Positions 1 to 8,278 of a stretch of DNA of 31,649 nt are shown piece after piece. Under the pieces are notes generated by a model. That model was not told where the DNA came from, did not search any database, and was given only the letters and a program-made list of their open reading frames with translations. This stretch comes from Lactovum sp047974165 (lineage in GTDB: Bacteria > Bacillota > Bacilli > Lactobacillales > Streptococcaceae). The number at the start of each line of letters is the position of its first letter. Within the stretch, counting starts at the first letter, position 1. Made by a program: the position numbers and the translations under genes. The stretch spans positions 1 to 31,649 of the forward strand of contig JBKECB010000032.1 of assembly GCA_047974165.1 (NCBI GenBank), given 5' to 3'.

Positions 1-1461
1 CGCTCTCTAACGCCTCCCTTTGAAATTAAAGATGGGATAGACACAAACTATGATACTCGGATGAAATACCGTTATTTAGATCTTCGACGCCCAGAAATGA
101 CAAGAAATATTAGGCTTCGTCATCAAGTAACAACGGCGGTTCGTTCATTTTTTAATGAAAATGAATTTATAGAGATTGAAACACCATTTTTAGGAAAATC
201 AACACCTGAAGGAGCGAGAGATTATCTGGTAGCTAGTCGTAGACAGGCAGGGGAGTTTTATGCTCTACCACAAAGTCCTCAGATAAATAAGCAGCTACTT
301 ATGAATGCAGGATTTGACCGTTATTATCAGATTGTCAAATGCTTCCGTGATGAGGACTTGCGTGGAGATCGCCAGCCAGAGTTTACTCAGATTGATGTAG
401 AGACAGCTTTTATTGGTGAAGAGGAAATCCAAACGCTTGCTGAGGGAATGCTTAAGCGAGTGATGAAAGAAAGTAAGGGAATTGATATTGTTACACCGTT
501 TCCAAGGATGGATTATCAGGAGGCGATGGCACGCTATGGTTCTGATAAACCAGATACTCGCTTTGAAATGGAGCTGATAGACCTTTCAGATCTAGCAAAG
601 TCAATGGACTTTCCAATGTTTAATGCAATTTTAGAGTTAGATGGACAGGTTAAAGCTATCAATGTAAAAGGGGCAGCAGATAAATACTCTCGTGCTGATT
701 TGGATAAGTTGGCAAAGCATTCCGAACAATATGGAGCAAAAAATCTTCCTTGGTTAAAAGTAACTGCAGACTCTATCACTGGAAGTTTAGCAAAAGCCTT
801 TGATGAGTCATCAAGAGCTCAGCTGTTAGAGAAAATGCAAGCTCAGTCTGGAGATTTGATTTTATTTTCTGTTGCAAGTAAGCAAGTTGCTGCTGCAACT
901 TTAGGGGCAATGCGAAACCGCTTTGCTAAGGAAATGAACTTAATCGATGAAAGTAAATTTAACTTTCTTTGGATTGTAAACTTTCCAATGTTTGAATGGA
1001 GTGAAGAAGAAGGACGTTATATGTCTAGTCACCATCCATTTACCCTTCCTTTTGAAGAAGATATGGAAAAAATAGAGTCTAAAGATTTGGAAACTGTCCG
1101 TGCTCATGCTTATGATATTGTATTAAATGGTTATGAAATTGGAGGTGGCTCCCTACGTATTCATGATCCAAAGATGCAGGCAATGATGTTTGAAGCCTTA
1201 GGATTTAGCCAAGAACAAGCAATGAGTCAATTTGGCTTCTTGATTAATTCGATGGAGTATGGTTATCCACCTGAAGGAGGACTTGCCTTTGGTTTAGATA
1301 GGATTATCATGCTCCTTGCTGGAACAGATAATATCCGTGATGTGATTGCATTCCCTAAAAATGCGAAGGCAATTGATCCGATGAGTCAAGCACCAAGCCA
1401 AGTAAGTAAAAATCAATTAGAAGAACTTTCTCTTTTAGTTGCAGCGTCAAAAGAAGATTAG
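1..1461 (+). CDS. aspS: Aspartyl-tRNA synthetase, 5' end outside window
   Basis: Class II synthetase that charges tRNA(Asp) with aspartate in the cytoplasm. The reading frame is open from base 1, and the residues before the ATG at 61 (ending NYDTR) are typical AspRS sequence, so that ATG is internal. 486 residues are visible; the family has about 590, so roughly 100 N-terminal residues (the anticodon-binding OB fold) are missing. Seen: motif 2 (FRDEDLRGDRQPEFTQ), the bacterial GAD insertion domain in the middle, and motif 3 (GLAFGLDRIIMLL). A strong terminator follows 35 bases after the stop, so aspS ends its transcription unit here. The upstream partner, often hisS, is outside the window. 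Confidence 0.97.
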   Translation, partial: RSLTPPFEIKDGIDTNYDTRMKYRYLDLRRPEMTRNIRLRHQVTTAVRSFFNENEFIEIETPFLGKSTPEGARDYLVASRRQAGEFYALPQSPQINKQLLMNAGFDRYYQIVKCFRDEDLRGDRQPEFTQIDVETAFIGEEEIQTLAEGMLKRVMKESKGIDIVTPFPRMDYQEAMARYGSDKPDTRFEMELIDLSDLAKSMDFPMFNAILELDGQVKAINVKGAADKYSRADLDKLAKHSEQYGAKNLPWLKVTADSITGSLAKAFDESSRAQLLEKMQAQSGDLILFSVASKQVAAATLGAMRNRFAKEMNLIDESKFNFLWIVNFPMFEWSEEEGRYMSSHHPFTLPFEEDMEKIESKDLETVRAHAYDIVLNGYEIGGGSLRIHDPKMQAMMFEALGFSQEQAMSQFGFLINSMEYGYPPEGGLAFGLDRIIMLLAGTDNIRDVIAFPKNAKAIDPMSQAPSQVSKNQLEELSLLVAASKED

Positions 1462-1493
1462 TAGTTATTAATTTTACTTAGATGAATAAAATA

Positions 1494-1523
1494 GAGCAGT
1501 CTAGAAATTAGACTGTTTTTTTT
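1494..1523 (+). terminator. Rho-independent terminator of aspS
   Basis: A 7-bp stem CAGTCTA/TAGACTG (1497-1503 and 1509-1515) with a 5-base loop is followed directly by eight T. Confidence 0.9.
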
Positions 1524-1558
1524 AATAAAAATTAGGATAATTATATGCCTTTAGAATA

Positions 1559-1602
1559 TGTTATACTTAATTTAGTCATAACAAAGGAGTATAAAGGAGT
1601 AT
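1559..1602 (+). promoter_or_regulatory. Promoter and doubled ribosome binding site of the PTS regulator
   Basis: An extended -10 element TGtTATACT lies at 1559-1567. The leader holds two tandem copies of AAAGGAGTAT (1583-1592 and 1593-1602). The second Shine-Dalgarno is 6-7 bases before the GTG start at 1606; the first is probably too far away to serve that start. Confidence 0.6.
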
Positions 1603-1605
1603 TGA

Positions 1606-3501
1606 GTGGAAGATAAATTTTTAGACCTTTTAAATAATATTTATACAGATAGATATGTAACTGCTAAAGATTTAGCAAGCTTGCTTAAGGTAAGTGAAAA
1701 GACTGTAAGAAATCGAATTTCAGATTTAAATGATTTATTAAAAAACTATGATAGTGAGATTATTTCACGTCATGGAAAAGGCTATAAGCTCAAAAAGAAT
1801 GATTTCAATAAATATGAAAAAATTTTTTTAGAAAATGAAAAAGATAGTTATCAACTTCCAACAACCCCAGTAGAGCGTATTTCCTATATCCTTGTTTACT
1901 TATTGGAAAAAGAAAAATATGTAAAAATAGAAGATATTTGTGATTTCTTATATGTCTCAAGAAATACAGTTATTAATGACATGAAAACGGTCAAGTATAT
2001 CCTTAAAAGTAATTATTTAATTTTAGATCGAAAGCCTAATTATGGGATTAAGGTCATTGGCGAAGAAGTTAATAAAAGGATTTGTTTGGCTAATAATGTT
2101 ATAAAATATAATCAGAGCCTTAAAAAAAGTCCTAAACAAATTAAGGAAATGAGTGTGATTGCTCAGGTGATTATCTCTGTTTTTGAGAAGCATCAGATTA
2201 AGATATCTGAAACTTCCTTGGATAGATTAGTGATTCATATTTATATTAATAGTATGCGTTTTAAGAAGGATCACTTTATTGGACATATTAGAAATGATGA
2301 AATTATAAATCAAGAAATTTTTAGTATTGTAAAAGAGTTAACAGAAGACTTAGAAATACCTTTAAATATAAAGTATAATGAAGATGAAATTTATTATTTA
2401 GCCATTCATCTTGCAAGTAAGATTTCATCAGATAATCGCTTGTTAAAAAATTCAAACTTTACAATCTCAGAAATAATATCTGATTTAATAGATCAGATGT
2501 TGGAACATATTTATACAGTATTTGATATTGATTTTAGAGATAACTTTAATTTAAAGATTAATCTCAGCCAACATATGGTTCCTTTAGATATTCGAATGAA
2601 TTACTCTATTCCTTTAAAAAATGAGATGTTAGAGGTAATAAAAACTGAGTTTAGCTATGCTTATACAATTGCGACAGAAGCTTGTGTTATTTTGAATCAA
2701 TACTATGGTCATCAGCTTATTGAAGATGAGGTTGCATTTTTTGCTTTAATTTTTGCTCTAGCCTTAGAAAAAAGAGAAAAGGAAATTCAAAAGAAAAATA
2801 TTGTCTTGATCTATATTTCAGGGAAAGCAAGTGTAGAGTTATTTAAATATAAGTATCGAAAAGCATTTGGACGCTATATTGAAAATATTTATGAATGTAC
2901 AGTTGCTGATCTTACAAACTTTGATTTTAAGAAAAAAAATATTGATTATGTATTTACTACAATTTCAATTAATATGGAGCTTACTGTTCCTGTTTTTGAA
3001 ATTGATCTTTTTCCTAATGGAGATGAGATTATGCATTACCGTGAGATGTTTGAGAGAGGAAATCTTGAATTTTTAAAGAACTATTATAAAAAAGAACTTT
3101 TCTTTTCTAATTTAGAGTTAGAAAGTAAAGAAGAGATTATAAAATATATGTCGCAAGAAGCTCAAAAGTACTTTAAACTCCCAGAAGATTTTACAAACTC
3201 AATCTTTAAAAGAGAAGAGTTGGGATTTACAGATTTCACAGATAAAATTGCAATGCCACATACTCATCAAGCTATTGAAGCTGAAGATAATTTTGTGAGT
3301 GTCTTTATTTCTTCAAGACCAGTATTCTGGGGGAAATATGAGGTACAAGTTATCTTTATGATTGTGATGACGGAAGAAAAAGATGATAATATTGATCGCT
3401 TTTATGAACTGACAACAGAGTTTTTATTTAATAAAGAAAAAGTAGAAAGTTTGATTGAAGAGCCCAACTACGAACATTTGATTAAATTATTGTTAACCTA
3501 A
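1606..3501 (+). CDS. PRD-domain PTS-controlled transcription activator (LicR/MtlR type)
   Basis: 631-residue regulator, probably of the PTS operon that follows. Order: helix-turn-helix (about 5-62), Mga-like helix-turn-helix (about 90-155), PRD1 (about 185-280), PRD2 (about 295-392), EIIB-like domain (about 398-470) and EIIA domain of the fructose/mannitol type (about 500-631). Such proteins bind DNA and are tuned by PTS phosphorylation. Candidate phospho-histidines H211 and H268 (PRD1), H323 (PRD2) and H552 (EIIA, motif AMPH) are present. The second PRD2 histidine aligns with I382, and the EIIB phospho-cysteine position with Y403, so two usual phosphosites appear lost. The start is GTG with a good Shine-Dalgarno. 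It is co-directional with the PTS genes but separated from them by a terminator, so it is its own unit. The sugar ligand is inferred from context. Confidence 0.88.
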   Translation: MEDKFLDLLNNIYTDRYVTAKDLASLLKVSEKTVRNRISDLNDLLKNYDSEIISRHGKGYKLKKNDFNKYEKIFLENEKDSYQLPTTPVERISYILVYLLEKEKYVKIEDICDFLYVSRNTVINDMKTVKYILKSNYLILDRKPNYGIKVIGEEVNKRICLANNVIKYNQSLKKSPKQIKEMSVIAQVIISVFEKHQIKISETSLDRLVIHIYINSMRFKKDHFIGHIRNDEIINQEIFSIVKELTEDLEIPLNIKYNEDEIYYLAIHLASKISSDNRLLKNSNFTISEIISDLIDQMLEHIYTVFDIDFRDNFNLKINLSQHMVPLDIRMNYSIPLKNEMLEVIKTEFSYAYTIATEACVILNQYYGHQLIEDEVAFFALIFALALEKREKEIQKKNIVLIYISGKASVELFKYKYRKAFGRYIENIYECTVADLTNFDFKKKNIDYVFTTISINMELTVPVFEIDLFPNGDEIMHYREMFERGNLEFLKNYYKKELFFSNLELESKEEIIKYMSQEAQKYFKLPEDFTNSIFKREELGFTDFTDKIAMPHTHQAIEAEDNFVSVFISSRPVFWGKYEVQVIFMIVMTEEKDDNIDRFYELTTEFLFNKEKVESLIEEPNYEHLIKLLLT

Positions 3502-3531
3502 AAAATTACCACTTTAAAGTGGTAATTTTTT
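3501..3531. terminator. Bidirectional-looking terminator after the regulator
   Basis: A perfect 30-base palindrome (3501-3530) with arms of 15 bases overlaps the stop codon and ends in a run of six T. It insulates the regulator from the PTS operon. Confidence 0.9.
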
Positions 3532-3534
3532 GTC

Positions 3535-3562
3535 TTGAGTTTTATTTTAAAAGATTTATACT
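3535..3562 (+). promoter_or_regulatory. Promoter of the beta-glucoside PTS operon
   Basis: TTGAGT (3535-3540), 16-base spacer, TATACT (3557-3562). It sits just after the regulator's terminator and about 30 bases before the first PTS gene. Confidence 0.65.
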
Positions 3563-3577
3563 AAGATTATAAAATAA

Positions 3578-3591
3578 TGAAAGGGCTATCA
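3578..3591 (+). promoter_or_regulatory. Possible catabolite-response element (cre)
   Basis: TGAAAGGGCTATCA matches the CcpA-site consensus TGWAARCGYTWWCA at all positions except the central C, here G. It lies just downstream of the -10 and includes the Shine-Dalgarno of the IIA gene, so CcpA could block both transcription and the start region. The mismatch is at a strongly conserved base, which lowers confidence. Confidence 0.4.
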
Positions 3592-3894
3592 ATGAATAAG
3601 GATGAAGAAATTTTAATGCAACTTATCATAAAAGGTGGAAATGGTCGTAGCAGTGCAATGAAAGCCATTTTTGCTGCAAGGGCAGGAGATTTTGAAAAAT
3701 CAGAACTTTTTATGAAGGAGTGTGAATTAGATTTAACAGAGGCACATAATTTTCAAACCAAGTTAATCCAGTCTGAAGCAGCAGGTGAGTCGATAAATAT
3801 TTCACTTTTAACCATTCATGCACAAGACCATTTGATGAATGCATTAACGGTTAAAGACTTAGCAAAAGAAATTATTGCTTTACATAAAAAATAG
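3592..3894 (+). CDS. PTS lactose/cellobiose-family component IIA
   Basis: 100-residue cytoplasmic phosphocarrier that passes phosphate from HPr to the IIB protein. The family motif HAQDHLM is present: H76 is the phospho-histidine and D79 the residue that in LacF-type trimers coordinates a metal. The N-terminal three-helix pattern (GNGRSSAMKAI, AARAGDFEKSE) fits the Lac family. An in-frame ATG exists at 3577 but has no ribosome binding site; AAAGG at 3580-3584 is 7 bases before 3592, so I chose 3592. It is the first gene of an operon IIA-IIB-IIC-glycosidase-glycosidase. Confidence 0.93.
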   Translation: MNKDEEILMQLIIKGGNGRSSAMKAIFAARAGDFEKSELFMKECELDLTEAHNFQTKLIQSEAAGESINISLLTIHAQDHLMNALTVKDLAKEIIALHKK

Positions 3895-3902
3895 GAGAGA
3901 AA

Positions 3903-4208
3903 ATGATAAAAATAACATTAGTTTGTGCTGCTGGAATGTCAACAAGTATGTTGGTATCACGTATGAAAGAAGTTGCAAAAAGTAAGGAAGGAGAATTTGA
4001 AATTAAGGCACTTTCAGAAGGAACATTTAGACAAAAAAATGAGATACCAGATATTTTATTGTTAGGCCCACAAATTAGTTATGAGTTTGAGAACTTAAAA
4101 GGAGATTTTGAGCCTCGTGGTGTAAAAGTTGCCTTGATTGATATGATTGACTACGGGACGATGAATGGCGAAAAAGTGCTGTCAGATGCATTAGATTTAT
4201 TAAAATAA
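3903..4208 (+). CDS. PTS lactose/cellobiose-family component IIB
   Basis: 101-residue cytoplasmic IIB subunit. The N-terminal motif LVCAAGMSTSMLV carries the phospho-cysteine C8 in the P-loop typical of cellobiose/chitobiose IIB proteins. It takes phosphate from the IIA protein and gives it to the sugar bound to IIC. Its Shine-Dalgarno (GGAGAG) directly follows the IIA stop codon, with 8 bases between the genes, indicating translational coupling. Confidence 0.95.
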   Translation: MIKITLVCAAGMSTSMLVSRMKEVAKSKEGEFEIKALSEGTFRQKNEIPDILLLGPQISYEFENLKGDFEPRGVKVALIDMIDYGTMNGEKVLSDALDLLK

Positions 4209-4230
4209 AAATTTAAAAAAGGAGAAAATA

Positions 4231-5523
4231 ATGAATAAAATACAAGAATTTGCCGCAAAGATAAATCCTAAAATCGGTAAATTAAATAGTATGGCAGGTA
4301 TTAAAGCCTTAATGGCAGGGATGATGGCAACATTTCCAGCTATGATGGCAGGCTCTATTGCAACTATCTTAAATAGTAGTATTACATGGAAACCTTATCA
4401 ATCGTTTTTAGAAATGACACATCTAAAAGCAGCCTTTGATTTGGTAACCTTATGTACAACTAATTTAATGGCACTATATATGGTCTTTGGTATTGCTTAT
4501 GCTTATGCAAAAAATAAGGAGGAAGATGGTTTACTGTCGGGTATTATCGCCTTAGTTTCATTTCTGATTTTAACACCATTTAACAGTGTGGCTGATGAGT
4601 ATGGGCGTATTGCTTACTCACTTCCTACGACTTGGTTAGGTGGTAGTGGGATGATTGCTGCCATGTTTGTTGGTTTTCTTTCAGCCATTATCTTTGTCTT
4701 TATTAAAAAGAAAAAGTGGACAATTAAACTTCCAGATTCAGTACCTCCTGTTATTTCCTCAAGTTTTGAAGCTATTATTCCGGGTGTTGTAGGTATCTTT
4801 TTCTTTGCGATTATTGCTGAAATCTTTACCTTGACACCTTTTGGTTCTTTCCACCAAGCGATGACTACTCTTATTCAGACACCTCTTCAAGGATTTGGAA
4901 CAAACATTATCACGATTTTATTTATTGTTATCTTAACTCAAAGTTTATGGTTATTGGGTATTCATGGTCCAATGTTGATTATTCCAGTTGTAGGATCTGT
5001 ATGGACAATTTCAGATATTACGAACTTGACAGCAGCACAAGCAGGTCAACCCTTGACAGAAATGTTTGGAATGTCTTCTTATATGGTTTATACTTTTGCA
5101 GGTGGTGGTGTAGGTCTTGCCCTGGCGATGTTATTTGCCAAAAGCCAGCGTTATAAATCTCTTGGTAAGCTTTCCATTATCCCAAGTATTTTTGGAATTA
5201 CAGAACCTCTTATTTTTGGAACACCAATTGTTCTGAACTTTAAACTGGCGATTCCACATATTTTTGTTCCAACCTTGTCACTTTTAGCAGGCTATGTGTT
5301 GACAGTTATTGGTGTTTTGCCACCATTGATGGGTGTGTCTTTACCAACAGGAACTCCAATTATCTTGATGGGACTTATGCAAGGAGGATGGAAAGTCGCA
5401 TTATTCCAAGCTCTACTTATAGTATTCTGGTTCTTTGCTTATCTTCCATTTTTTAAGAGTTTAGATAATGATTCTTACCAATCAGAGCAAGAGGAACAAA
5501 AAGAACTAGTAAAAGAAGATTAG
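4231..5523 (+). CDS. PTS lactose/cellobiose-family permease IIC
   Basis: 430-residue membrane permease with about ten hydrophobic segments. Family marks are LLGIHGPMLI and FGITEPLIFGTP, containing the conserved His and Glu of the sugar-binding site. It imports a beta-linked di- or oligosaccharide or beta-glucoside and phosphorylates it together with IIA and IIB. A strong AAAAGGAG precedes the start. The C-terminus is short, charged and glutamate-rich. Exact substrate (cellobiose, chitobiose, gentiobiose, aryl glucoside) cannot be read from sequence; the adjacent 6-phospho-beta-glucosidase favours a glucoside. Confidence 0.93.
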   Translation: MNKIQEFAAKINPKIGKLNSMAGIKALMAGMMATFPAMMAGSIATILNSSITWKPYQSFLEMTHLKAAFDLVTLCTTNLMALYMVFGIAYAYAKNKEEDGLLSGIIALVSFLILTPFNSVADEYGRIAYSLPTTWLGGSGMIAAMFVGFLSAIIFVFIKKKKWTIKLPDSVPPVISSSFEAIIPGVVGIFFFAIIAEIFTLTPFGSFHQAMTTLIQTPLQGFGTNIITILFIVILTQSLWLLGIHGPMLIIPVVGSVWTISDITNLTAAQAGQPLTEMFGMSSYMVYTFAGGGVGLALAMLFAKSQRYKSLGKLSIIPSIFGITEPLIFGTPIVLNFKLAIPHIFVPTLSLLAGYVLTVIGVLPPLMGVSLPTGTPIILMGLMQGGWKVALFQALLIVFWFFAYLPFFKSLDNDSYQSEQEEQKELVKED

Positions 5524-5584
5524 TATGATAAGTGGATTATTGAAAATGACTTGCTTTTAATAAAATAGAAATAAAGGAGAAAAA

Positions 5585-6997
5585 ATGACAGAAGTATTTC
5601 CAGAGAACTTTTTATGGGGTGGAGCTTTAGCTGCAAATCAATGTGAAGGTGCCTATTTATCAGATGGTAAAGGGATGAGTACTGTAGATGTCCTTCCTTA
5701 TGCGGATGTTCGTGAGCGTTTATTTAATATTAAACCTGAACTACAAGAAAAGTATTTTTATCCCAGTCATGAGGCGATTAATTTTTATGATAATTATAAA
5801 GAAGATATTGCATTGATGGCTGAAATGGGACTGAAATGTTTACGTACAAGTATTGCCTGGAGCAGGATTTTTCCTAAGGGTGATGATGAGAGTCCAAATG
5901 AAAAAGGATTAGAATTTTATGACCGTTTATTTGATGAACTTTTAAAGTATAATATTGAACCAATTATTACACTGTCGCACTATGAAATGCCCCTTCATTT
6001 ATTAAAGGAATATGGTGGTTGGAAAAATCGTAAGTTAATTGGATTTTTTGAAAAGTATGCTGAAACAGTCTTTAAACGCTATAAAGATAAAGTAAAGTAT
6101 TGGATGACCTTTAATGAGATTAATGTGATTAAAATTATGCCTTATTTAGGTGGAGGTATGATTTTAAATCCTAAAGATAAAAACTATCTTCAGGATATTT
6201 ATCAAGGTGCACATCATCAGTTTGTAGCAAGTGCAAAAGCAGTTAAGCTTTGCCACGAGATAATACCAGGATCAAAGATTGGAATGATGCTAGCTGGAAT
6301 GTTGTCTTATCCAAAAAGCTGTCTGCCAAATGATGTTTTAGAAAATTTAAAGCATCAGCAAAGTAACCTCTTTTTCTGTGACGTGATGATACGTGGTAAG
6401 TATCCAAGATATATAGAACGTTTCTTTGAAGAAAATAAGATTCATTTAGATATTCAAGAGTCTGATTTAGACATTATTGCATCGGGGAAAGTGGATTATT
6501 TGGCTTTTAGTTATTATATGTCTAATGTAATTTCAAGTCAAAGAGATGAGTCTATGATTGGTAATTTTTCAATAGGTGAGCCTAATCCTAACTTAGAAGC
6601 AAGTGACTGGGGCTGGCAGATTGATGAAGTAGGCCTTAGAGTTTATATGAATCAACTTTATGATCGTTATCAAATTCCATTGATGATTGTTGAAAATGGA
6701 CTAGGAGCAGTAGATGAGTTTGTGGATGGAAAAGTTCACGATGATTATCGTATTGATTATACACGTCGTCACCTTAAAGAAATATCTGAGGCAATTAAGG
6801 ATGGGGTAGAACTTTTGGCTTATACTTCTTGGGGAATTATTGATTTGGTGAGTTGTTCAACAGGTGAGATGAAAAAACGCTATGGTTTTATCTATGTGGA
6901 CAGAGATAATGATGGGAAGGGCGATTCTAAACGCTATAAGAAAGATTCATTTGCCTGGTACCAACAAGTGATAAAAACAAATGGAAGGGAACTTTAA
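5585..6997 (+). CDS. 6-phospho-beta-glucosidase, glycoside hydrolase family 1
   Basis: 470-residue cytoplasmic hydrolase cleaving the phosphorylated beta-glucoside delivered by the PTS to glucose 6-phosphate plus the second part. The acid/base is E178 in MTFNEIN and the nucleophile is E370 in IVENGLG. The phosphate-recognition set of this subgroup is present: S423 in LVSCSTGEM, K431 and Y433 in KKRYGFIYVD. A good AAAGGAG lies before the ATG, after a 61-base gap that holds no clear signal. The stop touches the start of the next gene, so they are co-translated. Confidence 0.94.
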   Translation: MTEVFPENFLWGGALAANQCEGAYLSDGKGMSTVDVLPYADVRERLFNIKPELQEKYFYPSHEAINFYDNYKEDIALMAEMGLKCLRTSIAWSRIFPKGDDESPNEKGLEFYDRLFDELLKYNIEPIITLSHYEMPLHLLKEYGGWKNRKLIGFFEKYAETVFKRYKDKVKYWMTFNEINVIKIMPYLGGGMILNPKDKNYLQDIYQGAHHQFVASAKAVKLCHEIIPGSKIGMMLAGMLSYPKSCLPNDVLENLKHQQSNLFFCDVMIRGKYPRYIERFFEENKIHLDIQESDLDIIASGKVDYLAFSYYMSNVISSQRDESMIGNFSIGEPNPNLEASDWGWQIDEVGLRVYMNQLYDRYQIPLMIVENGLGAVDEFVDGKVHDDYRIDYTRRHLKEISEAIKDGVELLAYTSWGIIDLVSCSTGEMKKRYGFIYVDRDNDGKGDSKRYKKDSFAWYQQVIKTNGREL

Positions 6998-8230
6998 ATG
7001 TCAGAAGAGTTATTTTTACTTGGTACAGCAACAGCTGCACATCAAGTAGAGGGAAATAATATTCATAGTGATTGTTGGGAATTAGAAAATATGAAAGACT
7101 CTATTTATAAAGAACCTTCTCTTTCAGCAGTCGATCACTACCATCGCTACAAGGAAGATTTAGACTTATTAAAGGCAGCAGGCTTTAATAGTTATCGTTT
7201 TGGGATAGAGTGGGCACGTATTGAGCCAGTACCAGATCAGTTTGATGAAAAAGAGCTAAAGCACTATGAGGAAGTCTTGAAGTACTGCCAGAAGTTAGAA
7301 ATAACGCCTATCGTCACTTTACACCACTTTTCCTCTCCAGCTTGGTTAATAAGAGATATAGGCTGGGAAAATGAAGAAGTTATCGAACGATTTGCAAATT
7401 ATACCAAATATATTGTGGAACAACTTGGTAAGTATATGGAGTACATTTGTACAATAAATGAAGCTAATATGGGTCTTCAAATTGCTAAGAAAATTGCAGA
7501 GATGAGGAAGGGACAAAATGGAGAAGTTCAAGTCGGTCTAAATAATCATCGTCTGTTAAAACAGACTGAGTTGATGAAGAATTCATTTCTTGCTCCAAGG
7601 ACAGTAGAGGGAGATGCTATCATCATGCGTTGTCATGTGAAAGCGCGTGATCTGATAAAAGAAATAAATCCTAACTTAAAAGTAGGGGTGACGCTTTCTT
7701 TACATGATTTACAAGCTATTGAAAATGGTGAAGAAAATCGACAGAAAGAAGCAGAAGAAGAATTTCTCCATTATATTCCCTCAATAAAAGATGATGATTT
7801 TTTGGGCCTTCAAAACTATACTCGTCGTATTTTGGATGAAAATGGTCGAGTTAGTCTGAGTGAAACAGCTAGAAAGACAGAATCAGGCTATGAATTTTAC
7901 CCTGAAGGTCTGGAAAATGTAATTCGCTTTGTTTATAATAAGTTAAATATTCCAATTATTGTAACTGAAAATGGAGTATCGACTCATCATGATGAAGAGA
8001 GGGTTGAATTTATCGAAAAAGCTTTAATAGGAGTAAAAAACTGTGTTGATGATGGCTTGCCTGTGTTAGGCTATCTACACTGGTCACTCCTCGATAATTT
8101 TGAATGGCAGTTGGGCTATGCGATGACTTTTGGACTGATTGAAGTAGACCGACAAACATTTGAAAGAAAAGCTAAAGGCAGTCTGAAATTTTTAGCTGAC
8201 TTAGGTCAAAAATTATTTATGGAAAAATAA
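6998..8230 (+). CDS. Family 1 beta-glycosidase, signature for unphosphorylated substrate
   Basis: 410-residue family 1 hydrolase starting on the base after the previous stop. Acid/base E155 (TINEANM) and nucleophile E324 (VTENGVS) are present, as is the glucose-contacting Q16 (AAHQVEGN). At the site where its neighbour has the S..K.Y phosphate-binding set, this protein has NFEWQLGYAMTFGLIEVD; E369 and W370 there are the mark of beta-glucosidases that bind a free 4-/6-hydroxyl. It is therefore probably not a phospho-glycosidase, which is unusual beside a PTS. It may act on the released aglycone disaccharide from longer oligosaccharides, or on a sugar imported unphosphorylated. Substrate not known. 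Confidence 0.85.
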   Translation: MSEELFLLGTATAAHQVEGNNIHSDCWELENMKDSIYKEPSLSAVDHYHRYKEDLDLLKAAGFNSYRFGIEWARIEPVPDQFDEKELKHYEEVLKYCQKLEITPIVTLHHFSSPAWLIRDIGWENEEVIERFANYTKYIVEQLGKYMEYICTINEANMGLQIAKKIAEMRKGQNGEVQVGLNNHRLLKQTELMKNSFLAPRTVEGDAIIMRCHVKARDLIKEINPNLKVGVTLSLHDLQAIENGEENRQKEAEEEFLHYIPSIKDDDFLGLQNYTRRILDENGRVSLSETARKTESGYEFYPEGLENVIRFVYNKLNIPIIVTENGVSTHHDEERVEFIEKALIGVKNCVDDGLPVLGYLHWSLLDNFEWQLGYAMTFGLIEVDRQTFERKAKGSLKFLADLGQKLFMEK

Positions 8231-8236
8231 TAAAAA

Positions 8237-8262
8237 AGGTGTAGTATATCTGCACCTATTTT
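8237..8262 (+). terminator. Terminator of the PTS-glycosidase operon
   Basis: An 8-bp stem with one G-T pair (8237-8244 and 8250-8257) and a 5-base loop, then ATTTT. The T run is short, so some readthrough into the HAD gene is possible. Confidence 0.6.
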
Positions 8263-8278
8263 AAAATAAAGGAGACAT

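Noticed and set aside
534..779. Minus-strand open frame inside aspS
   Set aside because: A shadow of a highly conserved gene, with no ribosome binding site and no recognisable protein features.
1524..1605. Possible riboswitch or antiterminator element before the PRD regulator
   Set aside because: Only a promoter and a doubled ribosome binding site are visible; no paired terminator/antiterminator structure was found.
3577..3591. Earlier in-frame ATG of the PTS IIA gene
   Set aside because: No ribosome binding site before it and it adds five residues not usual for the family; the ATG at 3592 has AAAGG at the right distance.
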